This document shows positions 16,226-25,236 of a stretch of DNA of 57,714 nt, piece after piece. Each line of letters starts with the position of its first letter. The first letter of the stretch is position 1. The notes under the pieces were generated by a model. That model made no database searches. It saw only the letters and a program-made list of their open reading frames with translations, and was not told where the DNA came from. The stretch is from CAYLNM01 sp964385045 (GTDB lineage Bacteria > Planctomycetota > Phycisphaerae > Phycisphaerales > SM1A02), in assembly GCA_964385045.1 (NCBI GenBank), contig CAYLNM010000008.1, positions 1-57,714 of the forward strand, written 5' to 3'. The position numbers were made by a program, and so were the translations under genes.

Positions 16226-16965
16226 TCCCCCGGCGCGGCCGCCGCCGGTCGCACCGGGGCGAGGACGATGCGGCCCATGGCCCGCCCGCCGGCCCGCGCC
16301 ATGCGGGCCCGGACCTCGGGCTCGGCGTCGGCGGTCAGCAGGAAGAACGCCGGCCGGCCGGAGACGTCGGGCACCATCCAGATCTCGCCGCGGACCACGC
16401 CCGGACCCGCGGCGTCGGGATCGGCCTGCTCGACCTCGGCCCGCGCCCGGGCCACGTCCCAGTCGGGCAGGGCCACCACGCCGGCCTGCACCAGGCCGCG
16501 ATCGGCGGGTCGCATCCCGTCGGCCCAGAAGGCGAGGGTCGCGAGGATCGCGATCGCCGCCGCGGCCCCGAGCAGGTTGCGGTGCCATGGCAGCCGCCCC
16601 GCCACCGCCGCCTCGTGGCCGACGGGCACGACCGGCAGGCCCGCGGCCCGGGTCGGCCGATCCGCCTCGGTGGTCCCGCGCGTCCGCTCGAACCGCTCGA
16701 TGCGGGCGAGGGTGGCGTCCACGAGGGCGGGATCGCCGGTGCGGGGCCCCTCGGCGTCGGGAAGGCGGTCGAGGGACCGGAGCAGCGCGGCCACGCGGGC
16801 CTGCCGCTCGTCGGCGGGCGTCCGGGCGGGGTCGAAGCCCTCCCCGAGCACCGCGTCCACCGCGGCCTCGTCGGCGGCGGAGAGGCGAACCCGAGGGGCC
16901 GGCCGGTCCGCGACCGAGCCGTCGGCCGGCCGGTGGAACTCGTGCGGGGGCGTGCCGTCAGTCAT
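16222..16965 (-). CDS. Putative anti-sigma factor, single-pass membrane protein
   Basis: A 247-aa protein with an acidic, helical N-terminal part (residues ~1-95), one hydrophobic segment near 130-147 (NLLGAAAAIAILATLAFWA) and a C-terminal domain of ~100 residues outside the membrane. It directly follows an ECF sigma factor gene and overlaps it as ATGA (start 16965, sigma stop 16962). That order and topology are typical of an anti-sigma factor that holds its partner at the membrane. No zinc anti-sigma (HxxxCxxC) motif is seen. The function is inferred from context. Confidence 0.7.
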   Translation of the reverse strand: MTDGTPPHEFHRPADGSVADRPAPRVRLSAADEAAVDAVLGEGFDPARTPADERQARVAALLRSLDRLPDAEGPRTGDPALVDATLARIERFERTRGTTEADRPTRAAGLPVVPVGHEAAVAGRLPWHRNLLGAAAAIAILATLAFWADGMRPADRGLVQAGVVALPDWDVARARAEVEQADPDAAGPGVVRGEIWMVPDVSGRPAFFLLTADAEPEVRARMARAGGRAMGRIVLAPVRPAAAAPGD

Positions 16966-17666
16966 CGATCGGACTCCGAATCCTCGTCCGCGAGCCGCTC
17001 CCACGCGTTCGCGAACGCGCCGACCGCGGCGTGCAGTCGGCTCTTGACCGTGCCCAGCGGGATCCCGAGCGAGTCGGCGATCTGCTGGTAGCTCATGCGC
17101 TGGAAGTAGGCGAGCAGCAGGATCTCCCGCAGGTGCGGCGGGAGCTCGTCCACCGTCGCCCGGACCCGGTCCCGCTCCTCCGACTCACCCACCGGGCGGT
17201 CGGGGGTGGGGAGCGAGCACTCCATGAGATCCGAGAACCGCCGCCCCTCGCCCGCGTCCCCCAGCTCGGCGTCGAGCGAGAACACCTGGCGGCGGGCGTG
17301 CTTGCGATGGTGGTCGCGAGCCTTGTTGGCCGCGATCGTGAACAGCCACGGCTTGAAGCGGCGGGTCGGGTCGAAGGTCTCGGCCGAGAGATGAACCTGG
17401 AGGAACGTCTCCTGGAAGACGTCCTCCCCCGCCGCCCGGGAGCCCACGAATCGCGTCAGGAACGCGAGCAGCTCGTCGCGGTAGCGATCCACGAGCGTGC
17501 GCAGGGCTGCGCGGCGGCCCTCGACGTAGGCCTCCATGAGCGCCTCGTCGGACCAGTCGGCCAGGTCATGCACCGAGGGCGGCCGTCGGAGGCGGAGCCG
17601 GGGACCGCCGCGACCGACGGACTCGCCGGGAGCGTCGCGGGCCGGACTCGTGGGAAGGCTGCTCAT
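16962..17666 (-). CDS. ECF-type RNA polymerase sigma factor
   Basis: A 234-aa sigma-70 family protein of the extracytoplasmic-function group. Region 2 is clear (GEDVFQETFLQVHLSAETFD, RFKPWLFTIAANKARDHHRK), as is the region 4 helix-turn-helix (LPPHLREILLLAYFQRMSYQ, QIADSLGIPLGTVKSRLHAA). An unusual ~35-residue Arg/Pro-rich stretch precedes region 2, and the linker between the regions is long. It pairs with the overlapping downstream membrane protein, the likely anti-sigma factor. The regulon is unknown. Confidence 0.95.
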   Translation of the reverse strand: MSSLPTSPARDAPGESVGRGGPRLRLRRPPSVHDLADWSDEALMEAYVEGRRAALRTLVDRYRDELLAFLTRFVGSRAAGEDVFQETFLQVHLSAETFDPTRRFKPWLFTIAANKARDHHRKHARRQVFSLDAELGDAGEGRRFSDLMECSLPTPDRPVGESEERDRVRATVDELPPHLREILLLAYFQRMSYQQIADSLGIPLGTVKSRLHAAVGAFANAWERLADEDSESDR

Positions 17667-17786
17667 CCGACCCTGCTACGCCCGGGACCCCGGCGAGGGT
17701 TCGCGCCGGCTCGCGAGGGACGTCGCGGCCGGCGGTCCGGGCGCGGCTCGTGCGGGCCGGTCCGGAAAGGTCCGAGGTCTTGGTCC

Positions 17787-18416
17787 TCACGGGCGACCTC
17801 CCCCCGGGGGTGGGGCCGGTGCGGGGGCGGCGCGGTCCGGCGGGCCCTCGGCGTCCTCGGCGTCCGCGGCGTCCGCGGCGTCCGCGGCGTCGTCCGCTCG
17901 CTCGGTCGGGCGCGGCAGGCGCCGCAGCGCCCACTCGAGCCGGTCGGCCGAGGCCTCGCGCAGCAGGGCGAGGATCGCGGCGAGCTCCGGCGGATCGCCG
18001 CCGGCCCGGAGACGCCGCGGTCCCCCGGGGCCGCGGACGCGGAGGTCGGTGCGAACGCGGGACTCCCGATCCGGCCGCGCGTCCGCCGCCGCGAGCCGCG
18101 ACGGCAGGGCCGCGACGAGCTCGCGCAGCCGCGACTCGGCCGCCGGCTCGAGCCGCCCCGTCCACGTGTCGCGTCCCGCGAGGGCATCGCGGCCGCCCGC
18201 GTAGCGGATCGTGCCGTCGGGCTCGACGGTCCAGACCGCGATCCCCACCGGCTCCGCCCGGCGCTCGTATCGCAGCTCGAGCCCGCCGGACCGCCCCCCG
18301 CCCGAGCACCCGGCGAGGCCGATCGCGCCGGCGAGCAGGACGGCGGTCATGACGGCGGCGAGGCCGAGCCGGTCGCGCACGCCGCCGCGCACGAGCGCCC
18401 CGCGACGCCGGGTCAC
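17787..18416 (-). CDS. Putative lipoprotein of unknown function
   Basis: A 209-aa protein. The N-terminus is a signal peptide with a lipobox (LAGAIGLAGC, Cys at residue 37). The body has no motif I recognise. It contains one hypothetical beta-rich part (ELRYERRAEPVGIAVWTVEP) and a helical part (LRELVAALPSRL). The C-terminal ~40 residues are low complexity (DDAADAADAADAEDAEG, then Pro-rich). The GTG start at 18416 overlaps the stop of the next lipoprotein gene, and the two look like diverged relatives that form an operon. Confidence 0.7.
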   Translation of the reverse strand: MTRRRGALVRGGVRDRLGLAAVMTAVLLAGAIGLAGCSGGGRSGGLELRYERRAEPVGIAVWTVEPDGTIRYAGGRDALAGRDTWTGRLEPAAESRLRELVAALPSRLAAADARPDRESRVRTDLRVRGPGGPRRLRAGGDPPELAAILALLREASADRLEWALRRLPRPTERADDAADAADAADAEDAEGPPDRAAPAPAPPPGGGRP

Positions 18417-19186
18417 ACGTCGCCCCGGGCCGCGCCGACGGTGGGAGGCCGATACCGGGCGTACGGATCGGCCCCGAGATCGTATCTGCGGGGCACGACG
18501 CGGACCCCCCGGTCGGGACGGTCGACCGCCCAGGCGAGCTCGGCCAGCGTCCGCACGAAGCCGGCGACGTCGGGGGCGAGCCGCCGCGGCCCGTCGGCCC
18601 GCTCCACCACCGTGCGGTGCCGGCCCTCGGCCCGCACGTCGACGACGGCCACGAGCTCCTCGGGCCCGGAACGGATCGACGCCGGATGCACGGGCGGTGC
18701 GTCGAGGTCGGGATCCAGCAGCCCCAGGGCGCGGGCCTCGGTCCAGATCGCGGCCACCGTGGCCCGGTCCACGGTGCGGATCCGGACCGGCGGCGTGCGA
18801 CCGGAGATCTCCTCGTCGAGGGCGGCGTGCACCGAGCCGTCGGCCGACAGCGTCACCCGCAGCGGCCGCTCGTGCACACGGTCGCCCGCCGGCCGCCGAT
18901 CGCCCGTCAGCACGAGCACGTCGACCGCGAAGTCGCGCGGCACCGCCGCCGACGGATCGTCGATCAGGGCGAGGCGATCGGGCGGCACCGCCCCGGGCTC
19001 CTGCGGCGCCGGCGTGCCGGCACAGCCCGCGGCGAGCGGCAGGCCGGCAAGCAGCGCGCGCGCCGCGAGCCGCCGGCGTGGGCCGAGCGATGCATCGCGC
19101 CCGCGGGACGTGCCGGCCGCCGGCGACGTCCGGGCGGGGGCCCGGGCGGCGTCACGGGGGAGCGGGCATGAACGGTCCGACCTCAC
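18413..19186 (-). CDS. Putative lipoprotein, partner of the preceding one
   Basis: A 257-aa protein with a basic start, a hydrophobic segment and a lipobox (LAGLPLAAGCAG). The mature part has DFAVDVLVLTGDRR and VTLSADGSVHAALDEEI, and a helix FVRTLAELAWAVDRP that echoes the end of its neighbour (ASADRLEWALRRLP). I do not recognise the family. The GTG at 19186 is chosen because upstream codons run into low-complexity sequence between divergent genes; starts as far as 19276 are open. It is divergent from pheT. Confidence 0.65.
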   Translation of the reverse strand: MRSDRSCPLPRDAARAPARTSPAAGTSRGRDASLGPRRRLAARALLAGLPLAAGCAGTPAPQEPGAVPPDRLALIDDPSAAVPRDFAVDVLVLTGDRRPAGDRVHERPLRVTLSADGSVHAALDEEISGRTPPVRIRTVDRATVAAIWTEARALGLLDPDLDAPPVHPASIRSGPEELVAVVDVRAEGRHRTVVERADGPRRLAPDVAGFVRTLAELAWAVDRPDRGVRVVPRRYDLGADPYARYRPPTVGAARGDV

Positions 19187-19350
19187 GGCGGCGAGTGTAC
19201 CGGGGCCCCCGCGGGCTCGTGGCGGCTGCGGGGCGGCTCCGGTAGGCTGCCTCCCCCCTCCATCGCCCTCGCGCACCGCCGCCCGCCGCCGTCGTCGTCG
19301 CCGCCCCGCGCGCGCCCCCCCCGCCCCGACCGCCGATCGAGCCCGCCTTC

Positions 19351-21396
19351 ATGTACGCGAGCGTCACCTGGATCAACGACTACCTCGACGCGCCGCTCGA
19401 CGCGGAGCGCCAGGCCGAGCTCCTCACCCGGGCGGGCTTCCCGCTCGAGGAGCGCGAGGACGTGGAGTCCGAGGGCCGCCCCGACGTGCGGCAGGACTTC
19501 GAGATGACGAGCAACCGCGGGGACTGCACCTGCCACGTGGGCATGGCCCGCGAGATCGCCGCGATCGGCGGCCTCGGGCTGCGGGCCCCGGCGCCGCACC
19601 CCGAGCCGGCGCCCGGCGCCCCCGAGGCCGCGAGCCTCGCGTCGGTGACGAACGAGGACCCGGCCGGCTGCCCTCGCTACACCGGCCGCGTCATCCGCGG
19701 CGTGCGGGTCGGCCCGAGCCCGCAGTGGCTGGCCGACCGACTGCGATGGCGCGGCGACATCCCCCGCAACAACGTCGTGGACGCGACGAACTTCGTGCTC
19801 TTCGAGCTCGGGCAGCCCACGCACGTCTTCGACCTCGGCCTGCTCGCGGGACCGCGGATCGTCGTCCGCCGCGCCCGCGGCGGCGAGCGGATGCTGCCCC
19901 TCGGCGAGGGGGCCCGCGAGATCGAGCTCGTCGCCGACGACCTCGTGATCGCCGACGCCGAGCGGCCGGTCGCCCTCGCCGGCGTCAAGGGCGGCGCCGC
20001 CACCGCGGTCACCGAGGGCACCACCGACATCCTCATCGAGGCGGCGACGTTCGATCCGGTCGCGGTCCGCGCCGCCTCGCGCCGGCACGGCATCGCCAGC
20101 GACTCCTCGTACCGCTTCGAGCGCGGCGTGCACCCGGCGCAGGTCGACGCCGCGGCCGAGCGGCTGGTCGAGCTGATCCTCGAGACCGCGGGCGGCGAGC
20201 TGTGTCCCGGCGTCCTCGAGGACGGCGCGCCGATCCCCGGCCCCCGCATCGTCTCGATGCGGGCCGCCCGGGCGCGGCGGCTGCTCGGCGTCGAGGTCGG
20301 CGACGAGGCGATGGCGGGCATGCTGGACCGGCTCGGCTTCGCCCCCCGGCTCGAGGACGGCGTGCTGCACTGCACGGTGCCGGTGCACCGGCTGGACGTG
20401 GAGCGCGAGGTCGACCTCGTCGAGGAGGTCGCCCGCATGATCGACCTCGACACGATCCCGCGGCTCGAGACCCTGCCGATCCGCGTCGCTCCGCCGCAGC
20501 CGCGCGAGCTCGCCCGCCGGGCGGTGAGCGACACCCTCGTCGGCCTCGGCTTCGTCGAGACCGTCACCCACTCGCTGGTGGGCGAGACCGCGGCCCGGGC
20601 CTTCCTGCCGCCGGGCATGGGCGTCCTGCAGGTCGACGACGAGCGGGCCGGGGCGGAGCCGATCCTGCGGCCGAGCCTGCTGCCGAGCCTCGCCCGGGTG
20701 GCCGCCTTCAACCGCGACCACGGCGCGATCGGAGTGCGACTGTTCGAGCAGGCGGCGACCTTCGCCCTCGACGGCGAGGCCCACCGCGAGACGGTGAACC
20801 TCGGTCTGCTGCACGAGCCGGCCGAGGGCCTCGACAACCCGCTCCGCGAGACCCGCGGCGTGGCCGACCGACTGATCGGTCTCCTCCGGGGGCCCGAGGC
20901 GCGGCTGACCGCCGAGCCGACGGACGCGTGTCCGTGGCTCGCCCCCGCCGCGGTGCTGCGGCTCGACGGGCAGGTGCTGGGCACGATGGGCCTGCTCGCC
21001 CCCGCCGCCCTCGCTGCGACCGGCCTCGAGGGGACCTGGGCCGCGGCCGAGCTCGGACTGCCCGCCCTCTACGAGGACTTCCCGCCCGACCGCGAGGCCA
21101 CGAGCCTGCCCGCCTTCCCCGCGATCGACCGCGACCTGACGGTGGTGGTCGACGACGCGGTGACGTGGGCCGCGATCACCGCCGCCATCGACGGACTCGA
21201 GCTCGAGGGACTCGAGCGCACCGACTACGTGGGCGTCTACCGCGGCACCGGGATCCCGGCCGGCGGGCGGGCCCTGACGCTGCGGCTCCGCTTCCGCCGC
21301 CCCGACCGCACGCTCGTGCACGAGGAGGTCGACCCGCACGTGCAGCGGGTGGTGGACGCCCTGCGGACCGCGGTCTCGGCGGAGCTCCGGGGGTGA
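19351..21396 (+). CDS. pheT: Phenylalanyl-tRNA synthetase beta subunit, short form
   Basis: PheT forms the alpha2-beta2 enzyme that charges tRNA-Phe. The 681-aa protein has DFEMTSNRGDCTCHVGMARE at ~49, the B3/4 editing domain (PRNNVVDATNFVLFELGQPT), B5 (RARRLLGVEVGDEAM), the core-like domain and a C-terminal anticodon-binding fold (FPAIDRDLTVVVDD ... GRALTLRLRFRRPDRTL). The N-terminal EMAP/OB tRNA-binding domain found in the ~790-aa enzymes is absent: the sequence goes straight from LEERED to the SNRGDC motif. No pheS is next to it in this window. Its stop overlaps the next start as GTGA. Confidence 0.96.
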   Translation: MYASVTWINDYLDAPLDAERQAELLTRAGFPLEEREDVESEGRPDVRQDFEMTSNRGDCTCHVGMAREIAAIGGLGLRAPAPHPEPAPGAPEAASLASVTNEDPAGCPRYTGRVIRGVRVGPSPQWLADRLRWRGDIPRNNVVDATNFVLFELGQPTHVFDLGLLAGPRIVVRRARGGERMLPLGEGAREIELVADDLVIADAERPVALAGVKGGAATAVTEGTTDILIEAATFDPVAVRAASRRHGIASDSSYRFERGVHPAQVDAAAERLVELILETAGGELCPGVLEDGAPIPGPRIVSMRAARARRLLGVEVGDEAMAGMLDRLGFAPRLEDGVLHCTVPVHRLDVEREVDLVEEVARMIDLDTIPRLETLPIRVAPPQPRELARRAVSDTLVGLGFVETVTHSLVGETAARAFLPPGMGVLQVDDERAGAEPILRPSLLPSLARVAAFNRDHGAIGVRLFEQAATFALDGEAHRETVNLGLLHEPAEGLDNPLRETRGVADRLIGLLRGPEARLTAEPTDACPWLAPAAVLRLDGQVLGTMGLLAPAALAATGLEGTWAAAELGLPALYEDFPPDREATSLPAFPAIDRDLTVVVDDAVTWAAITAAIDGLELEGLERTDYVGVYRGTGIPAGGRALTLRLRFRRPDRTLVHEEVDPHVQRVVDALRTAVSAELRG

Positions 21397-22046
21397 GCGG
21401 CGGCGGCGACGCGAACGCGGACGGCCTCGACCCCGCGGCGATGGGCGAGCGACCCCTCGGGGCCCTGCTCGGGGCGATCGCGGCGAAGCAGCCGGTGCCC
21501 GGCGGCGGCGCCGTGGCCGGCATCGTGCACGCGATCGCCTCGGCCCTCGGCGGCATGGTGGTGGCGTACTCCGAGGGCCGGACGTCGCTCGCCGAGCACG
21601 GGGAGCGGCTCGCCACCGCGCGGGCCACGCTCGAGCGGCACCGCGCGCGGGCCCTGGACCTCGCGGCCGAGGACGCCCGGGCCTACGAGGCGATGAACGC
21701 GCTGTGGCGGCTGCCGGAGGACGACCCCGACCGGCGGGCCCGCATGCCCGAGGCGGTGCGAGCGGCGATCGCGGCCCCGCGGGCGACGGTCGAGCTCGGG
21801 CTGGAGCTGCTGGAGGTCCTCGAGGGCCTCGTCGGGCGCTCGAACCGCCACCTCGGCTCCGACCTGGCGATCGCCGCGATCCTCGCCGAGGCCGCGGTGC
21901 GGTCGGCGGCGTGGAACGTGCGCGTGAACCTGCCCTTCGTCGCCGACGCCGAGGAGCGGGCCGAAGGGCAGGCGGGCGTGGACGCGGCGCTCAAGCAGGC
22001 GGCCGAGGCGGGCCGAAGGATCGAACGGGCGGTCGCCGCGGCCTGA
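21393..22046 (+). CDS. Cyclodeaminase/cyclohydrolase family protein
   Basis: A 217-aa protein of the FTCD_C/FchA family (formiminotetrahydrofolate cyclodeaminase and methenyl-THF cyclohydrolase). It shows LGALLGAIAAKQPVPGGGAV, then GGMVVAYSEGR, a long helix, and GSDLAIAAILAEAAVRSAAW with NVRVNLPFV. The PVPGGGAVAG loop is the family signature. It likely acts in one-carbon folate metabolism, but the substrate cannot be read from sequence. The GTG at 21393 overlaps the pheT stop, so it is translated with pheT. Confidence 0.9.
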   Translation: MSGGGDANADGLDPAAMGERPLGALLGAIAAKQPVPGGGAVAGIVHAIASALGGMVVAYSEGRTSLAEHGERLATARATLERHRARALDLAAEDARAYEAMNALWRLPEDDPDRRARMPEAVRAAIAAPRATVELGLELLEVLEGLVGRSNRHLGSDLAIAAILAEAAVRSAAWNVRVNLPFVADAEERAEGQAGVDAALKQAAEAGRRIERAVAAA

Positions 22047-22078
22047 CGGCCGCAGGGCCCAGCCCCCGGGATCCCGCG

Positions 22079-22366
22079 ATGGGCATGCACGACCCCCAGG
22101 ACCGGCTCGAGCTCGGCGGCCGCCCCGCCGCACCCCCGGCCACCGCCACGTCGAACGTCGCCGCCCTCGACGCGGACGCCGCGGCCGCCGAGGCCGCGGG
22201 CCGGCGGTTCCTCTCCGTCTGGTACGCCTGCTGCCACGCCTACGGACGGCTCTCGCGCAACCGGGCGAGGACGGCCTTCGAGGGGGCGTGCCCGCGGTGC
22301 GGCCGCCGCGCCCGCGCCCGGATCGGGCCGGGCGGCAGCACGCGGCGGGTGTTCGAGGCGCGGTAG
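22079..22366 (+). CDS. Small zinc-ribbon protein
   Basis: A 95-aa protein with a disordered Ala-rich N-terminal half and a compact end: WYACCHAYGRLSRNR, then EGACPRCGRRARARIGPGGS. The CCH and CPRCG pairs suggest a zinc site. It looks like a small protein I recall from planctomycete genomes, without known function. It starts 32 bases after the cyclodeaminase gene, so it is probably in the same transcript. Confidence 0.75.
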   Translation: MGMHDPQDRLELGGRPAAPPATATSNVAALDADAAAAEAAGRRFLSVWYACCHAYGRLSRNRARTAFEGACPRCGRRARARIGPGGSTRRVFEAR

Positions 22367-22376
22367 GACGCGCGGG

Positions 22377-22392
22377 ACCCGCCGCGGCGGGT
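22377..22392. terminator. Short hairpin between convergent genes
   Basis: A 16-base perfect inverted repeat (7-bp arms, 22377-22383 with 22386-22392) in the 40-base gap between convergent genes. It may serve as a terminator for both sides. Confidence 0.45.
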
Positions 22393-22406
22393 GCTCCGCG
22401 GGACGC

Positions 22407-23537
22407 TCAGATCAGTCGACGCGGCGCGTCGCCGGCGCTGGTGCGCATCGGGCCGCCGCCGTGCTCGCCCTCGGTGCCCGTGGGCGGCAGCTCCGGCGCG
22501 GGGCCGACGCTGCCGGCGGTGTCCGCCGGGGTCGCCACGCCGGGGAGCATCGCCGCGTTCGCGGTCGCCGCGCCGCCGCCCACGCTCCCGGGGTGGACCG
22601 GGGGCCCGGTCGACGAGGGCATCGACGGGTGCGGCGTGGCCGCCGGAGCCGGGGGGCCCGGCATCGCCGCCTCGCCGTCCTCGGTGAAGGCCTCCATCAC
22701 CCGTGCGTTCCGCGAGCCGTGCAGGCTGCCGGGCGTGATGCCGGCGGTCTCGCGCTCGAGGGTCGGATCGAGCCGCAGGTCCTCGCCGCGGATCAGCCCC
22801 GCCTCCACGCCGGCGGCGAACCGGCCGCGGGCGATCAGCGCGGCGAGCATCGTGGTGAAGGGCACCACCGCGTACTGCACGTAGAGCTCGACCGGCGGCA
22901 CGGCCTCGGCGTCGAGGAGCGACGCGAGCTCGGGGTAGTCCCACAGCCCGCCGTCGTGCCACGGCATGCCGAAGTCGGCCGCGATCGGGAACACGAGGAA
23001 CAGCGTGACCGTCGCCCACGCGAAGCCGGTGACGGTCCGCTCCACGCCGTCGGTCGCCGACGCCGCCGCGAGCAGCACGCCGAGGGCGACGAGCGGGAGC
23101 AGCGCGGCGGTCGCGAGCCGGCCGCAGGCGCCGGCGAGCGTCGCGGTGAGCTCGAGGATCCGGTCGGTCGTCGAGCGGACGACGTTGGGCGTCGCGCTGA
23201 CCGGCGGCGGCTCGGGCGGCACCACCCGCTCGCCGAGCGGATCGAGGAGCGCCGCCTCCTCGTCCGGCACGTCCGCCGACGACGCGTCGTCGCCGCCGGC
23301 GACCACGAGCTCCGCCGCGGCGGACTCCTGCCGGTCGAGGTCGACGTATCGGACGTCGGCGAAGGTGACGATCGCCCACACCGCCGCCTGGGCCACGAGG
23401 GCCAGGACCAGCACCGCGACGCAGAACGACACCAGCCGCCGGAGCTGTCCGAGCGCGATGCTCACCGAGGACCGGTGGGTCGCGGGCAGGCCCACGTCGC
23501 TGCCGGTCAGGGATGTCGGAACCCGGGTGTACGTCAC
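22407..23537 (-). CDS. Multi-pass membrane protein of unknown function
   Basis: A 376-aa protein with about four hydrophobic segments: LVSFCVAVLVLALVAQAAVW near residue 40, LATAALLPLVALGVLL near 140, FAWATVTLFLVFPIA near 170, and a weaker one around YVQYAVVPFTTMLAALIARG. Between the first two lies an acidic periplasmic-type loop, and the C-terminal ~120 residues are a Pro/Ala/Gly-rich tail. I do not recognise a family. The GTG at 23537 was chosen because the predicted structure begins just after it and earlier codons run into the mqnC promoter region. Confidence 0.65.
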   Translation of the reverse strand: MTYTRVPTSLTGSDVGLPATHRSSVSIALGQLRRLVSFCVAVLVLALVAQAAVWAIVTFADVRYVDLDRQESAAAELVVAGGDDASSADVPDEEAALLDPLGERVVPPEPPPVSATPNVVRSTTDRILELTATLAGACGRLATAALLPLVALGVLLAAASATDGVERTVTGFAWATVTLFLVFPIAADFGMPWHDGGLWDYPELASLLDAEAVPPVELYVQYAVVPFTTMLAALIARGRFAAGVEAGLIRGEDLRLDPTLERETAGITPGSLHGSRNARVMEAFTEDGEAAMPGPPAPAATPHPSMPSSTGPPVHPGSVGGGAATANAAMLPGVATPADTAGSVGPAPELPPTGTEGEHGGGPMRTSAGDAPRRLI

Positions 23538-23781
23538 GGGCTCGTCATCGGACGCCGGACGGCCCCCCGCCACCGCCAGTCCCGCGAGCCGTGGTTCCGG
23601 GACCCTGCCCGACCCGCACCGCCGGTCCCGCCCGCCCCGCCCGCGGTCCCGAGACCGCGGACGCCCGTCCGCCGCCCCGCGTCGGCGGCCGCGATTCGGC
23701 CCGCGGCCCGCGCGCCCGCGCATCGCGCCGTAGAATCCGGCCGCCGGGATCGTTCGATCCTTCACGAAGTCGGAGGTCCGC

Positions 23782-25236
23782 ATGAGCCATCCGCCCCTCG
23801 CCGTCCCCCCGCCCCAGCGTCCGGGTGCCGACGCCATGGATCCGTCCTTCCTCGAGGACGTGGTCGCCGGATCGGTCCGGATGACGCCGGCCCAGGCGAT
23901 GCGGCTGTACGCGGACATGCCGATCCAGGAGCTCGGCCGCTGGGCCGACGCCCGGTGCCGGGCCCTCCACGGCGACTCGATCCGGACCTACGTGATCGAC
24001 CGCAACATCAACTACACGAACGTGTGCAGCGCCAAGTGCACCTTCTGCGCCTTCCGGCGAGACGGCGACGAGCACGACGCGTACACGCTCGAGTACGAGG
24101 AGCTGCTGGCCAAGATCGCCGAGCTCGAGGCGATCGGCGGCACGCAGATCCTCATGCAGGGCGGCATGAACCCCGACCTGCCGCTGGACTGGTACCTCGA
24201 GCTGCTCGCGGAGATCCGCGAGCGGCATCCGAACGTGCACGTGCACGCGTTCAGCCCGCCGGAGTTCATCGAGTTCGTGAGCTTCTTCGACCCGCCGGGG
24301 GCGACCCTGCGGGAGAAGATCCACTGGGTGATGGTCCGCCTCAAGGAGGCGGGACTCCGCTCGGTGCCCGGCGGCGGCGGCGAGATCTTCGCGGACGCGG
24401 TGCGCCGCAAGATCGGGCTCGGCAAGTGCGACGCCGAGGCGTGGCTGACCGTCATGCACGTGGCCCACGAGCTGGGGATGAACACCTCGGCCACCATGAT
24501 GTACGGGCACATCGAGGGCCTCGCCGACCGCATCCACCACATGGACCTCGTCCGCCGGTGGCAGGACCGCTCGATCGCGGACTTCGCGGCGGACGGCGGC
24601 GGCCGCTACATGGCGTTCATCTCGTGGCCCTTCCAGCGCGAGAACACGCCGCTCGGCCGGCTCAAGGAGTGGGGCCTCGGCCCCGGCGACGACCTCGAGC
24701 AGCCGTACCCCGGCGACGTCGTGGCCCGCCTCGACGGCACCGGCACCAGGGACCTGCACCCCGAGTTCGGCCGCCGCCTGCGGATGGTCGGCTCGAGCAT
24801 GTACCTCCGCACGCAGGCGATCAGCCGCCTGTTCCTCGACAACGTCTACTCCATCGGCTCCTCGTGGGTCACGATGGGCCCGAAGATCGGCCAGGCCGCC
24901 CTGCAGTACGGGGCCAACGACATGGGCTCGGTGATGATGGAGGAGAACGTGGTGTCGAGCGCCGGCACGACGTACTGCCTCTCCGAGCCGATCCTCTGCC
25001 GGCTGATCCGCGACGCGGGCTTCCTGCCGGCCCAGCGCGACAACGCGTACGACCTCGTGAAGGTCCACGCCGGTGCGACCTCGCCCGACCTGCAGGTGAC
25101 CGACTGGTCCACGCTGCGGTCGTCGAAGCTCCACGTGCAGGGAGCTCAGGACGCCGGTGGGTCGTCGGAGGTGTCGCTGTCGATCTCGGCCGGGGCCGGC
25201 GGCGAGGCGTCGGCGGAGGCGTCCGTCGCGGACTGA
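23782..25236 (+). CDS. mqnC: Cyclic dehypoxanthinyl futalosine synthase (radical SAM)
   Basis: MqnC is the radical-SAM enzyme that cyclises dehypoxanthine futalosine in the alternative menaquinone pathway. Features: RNINYTNVCSAKCTFCAFRR with the CxxxCxxC cluster at C82, C86 and C89, GGTQILMQGGMNPDLPLDWY, VHAFSPPEF, and MMEENVVSSAGT near the C-terminus. The 484-aa protein is longer than usual (~370-400), with ~20 extra residues at the start and ~30 at the end (Ser/Ala/Glu rich). GGAGG lies five bases before the ATG. Its last 91 bases overlap the convergent gene on the other strand. Confidence 0.95.
   Translation: MSHPPLAVPPPQRPGADAMDPSFLEDVVAGSVRMTPAQAMRLYADMPIQELGRWADARCRALHGDSIRTYVIDRNINYTNVCSAKCTFCAFRRDGDEHDAYTLEYEELLAKIAELEAIGGTQILMQGGMNPDLPLDWYLELLAEIRERHPNVHVHAFSPPEFIEFVSFFDPPGATLREKIHWVMVRLKEAGLRSVPGGGGEIFADAVRRKIGLGKCDAEAWLTVMHVAHELGMNTSATMMYGHIEGLADRIHHMDLVRRWQDRSIADFAADGGGRYMAFISWPFQRENTPLGRLKEWGLGPGDDLEQPYPGDVVARLDGTGTRDLHPEFGRRLRMVGSSMYLRTQAISRLFLDNVYSIGSSWVTMGPKIGQAALQYGANDMGSVMMEENVVSSAGTTYCLSEPILCRLIRDAGFLPAQRDNAYDLVKVHAGATSPDLQVTDWSTLRSSKLHVQGAQDAGGSSEVSLSISAGAGGEASAEASVAD

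Noticed and set aside
15570..22046. A 2158-codon plus-strand open frame
   Set aside because: It runs antisense to rplT, rpmI, the sigma and anti-sigma genes and the lipoproteins. Only its last part, from 21393, is a real gene (cyclodeaminase family).
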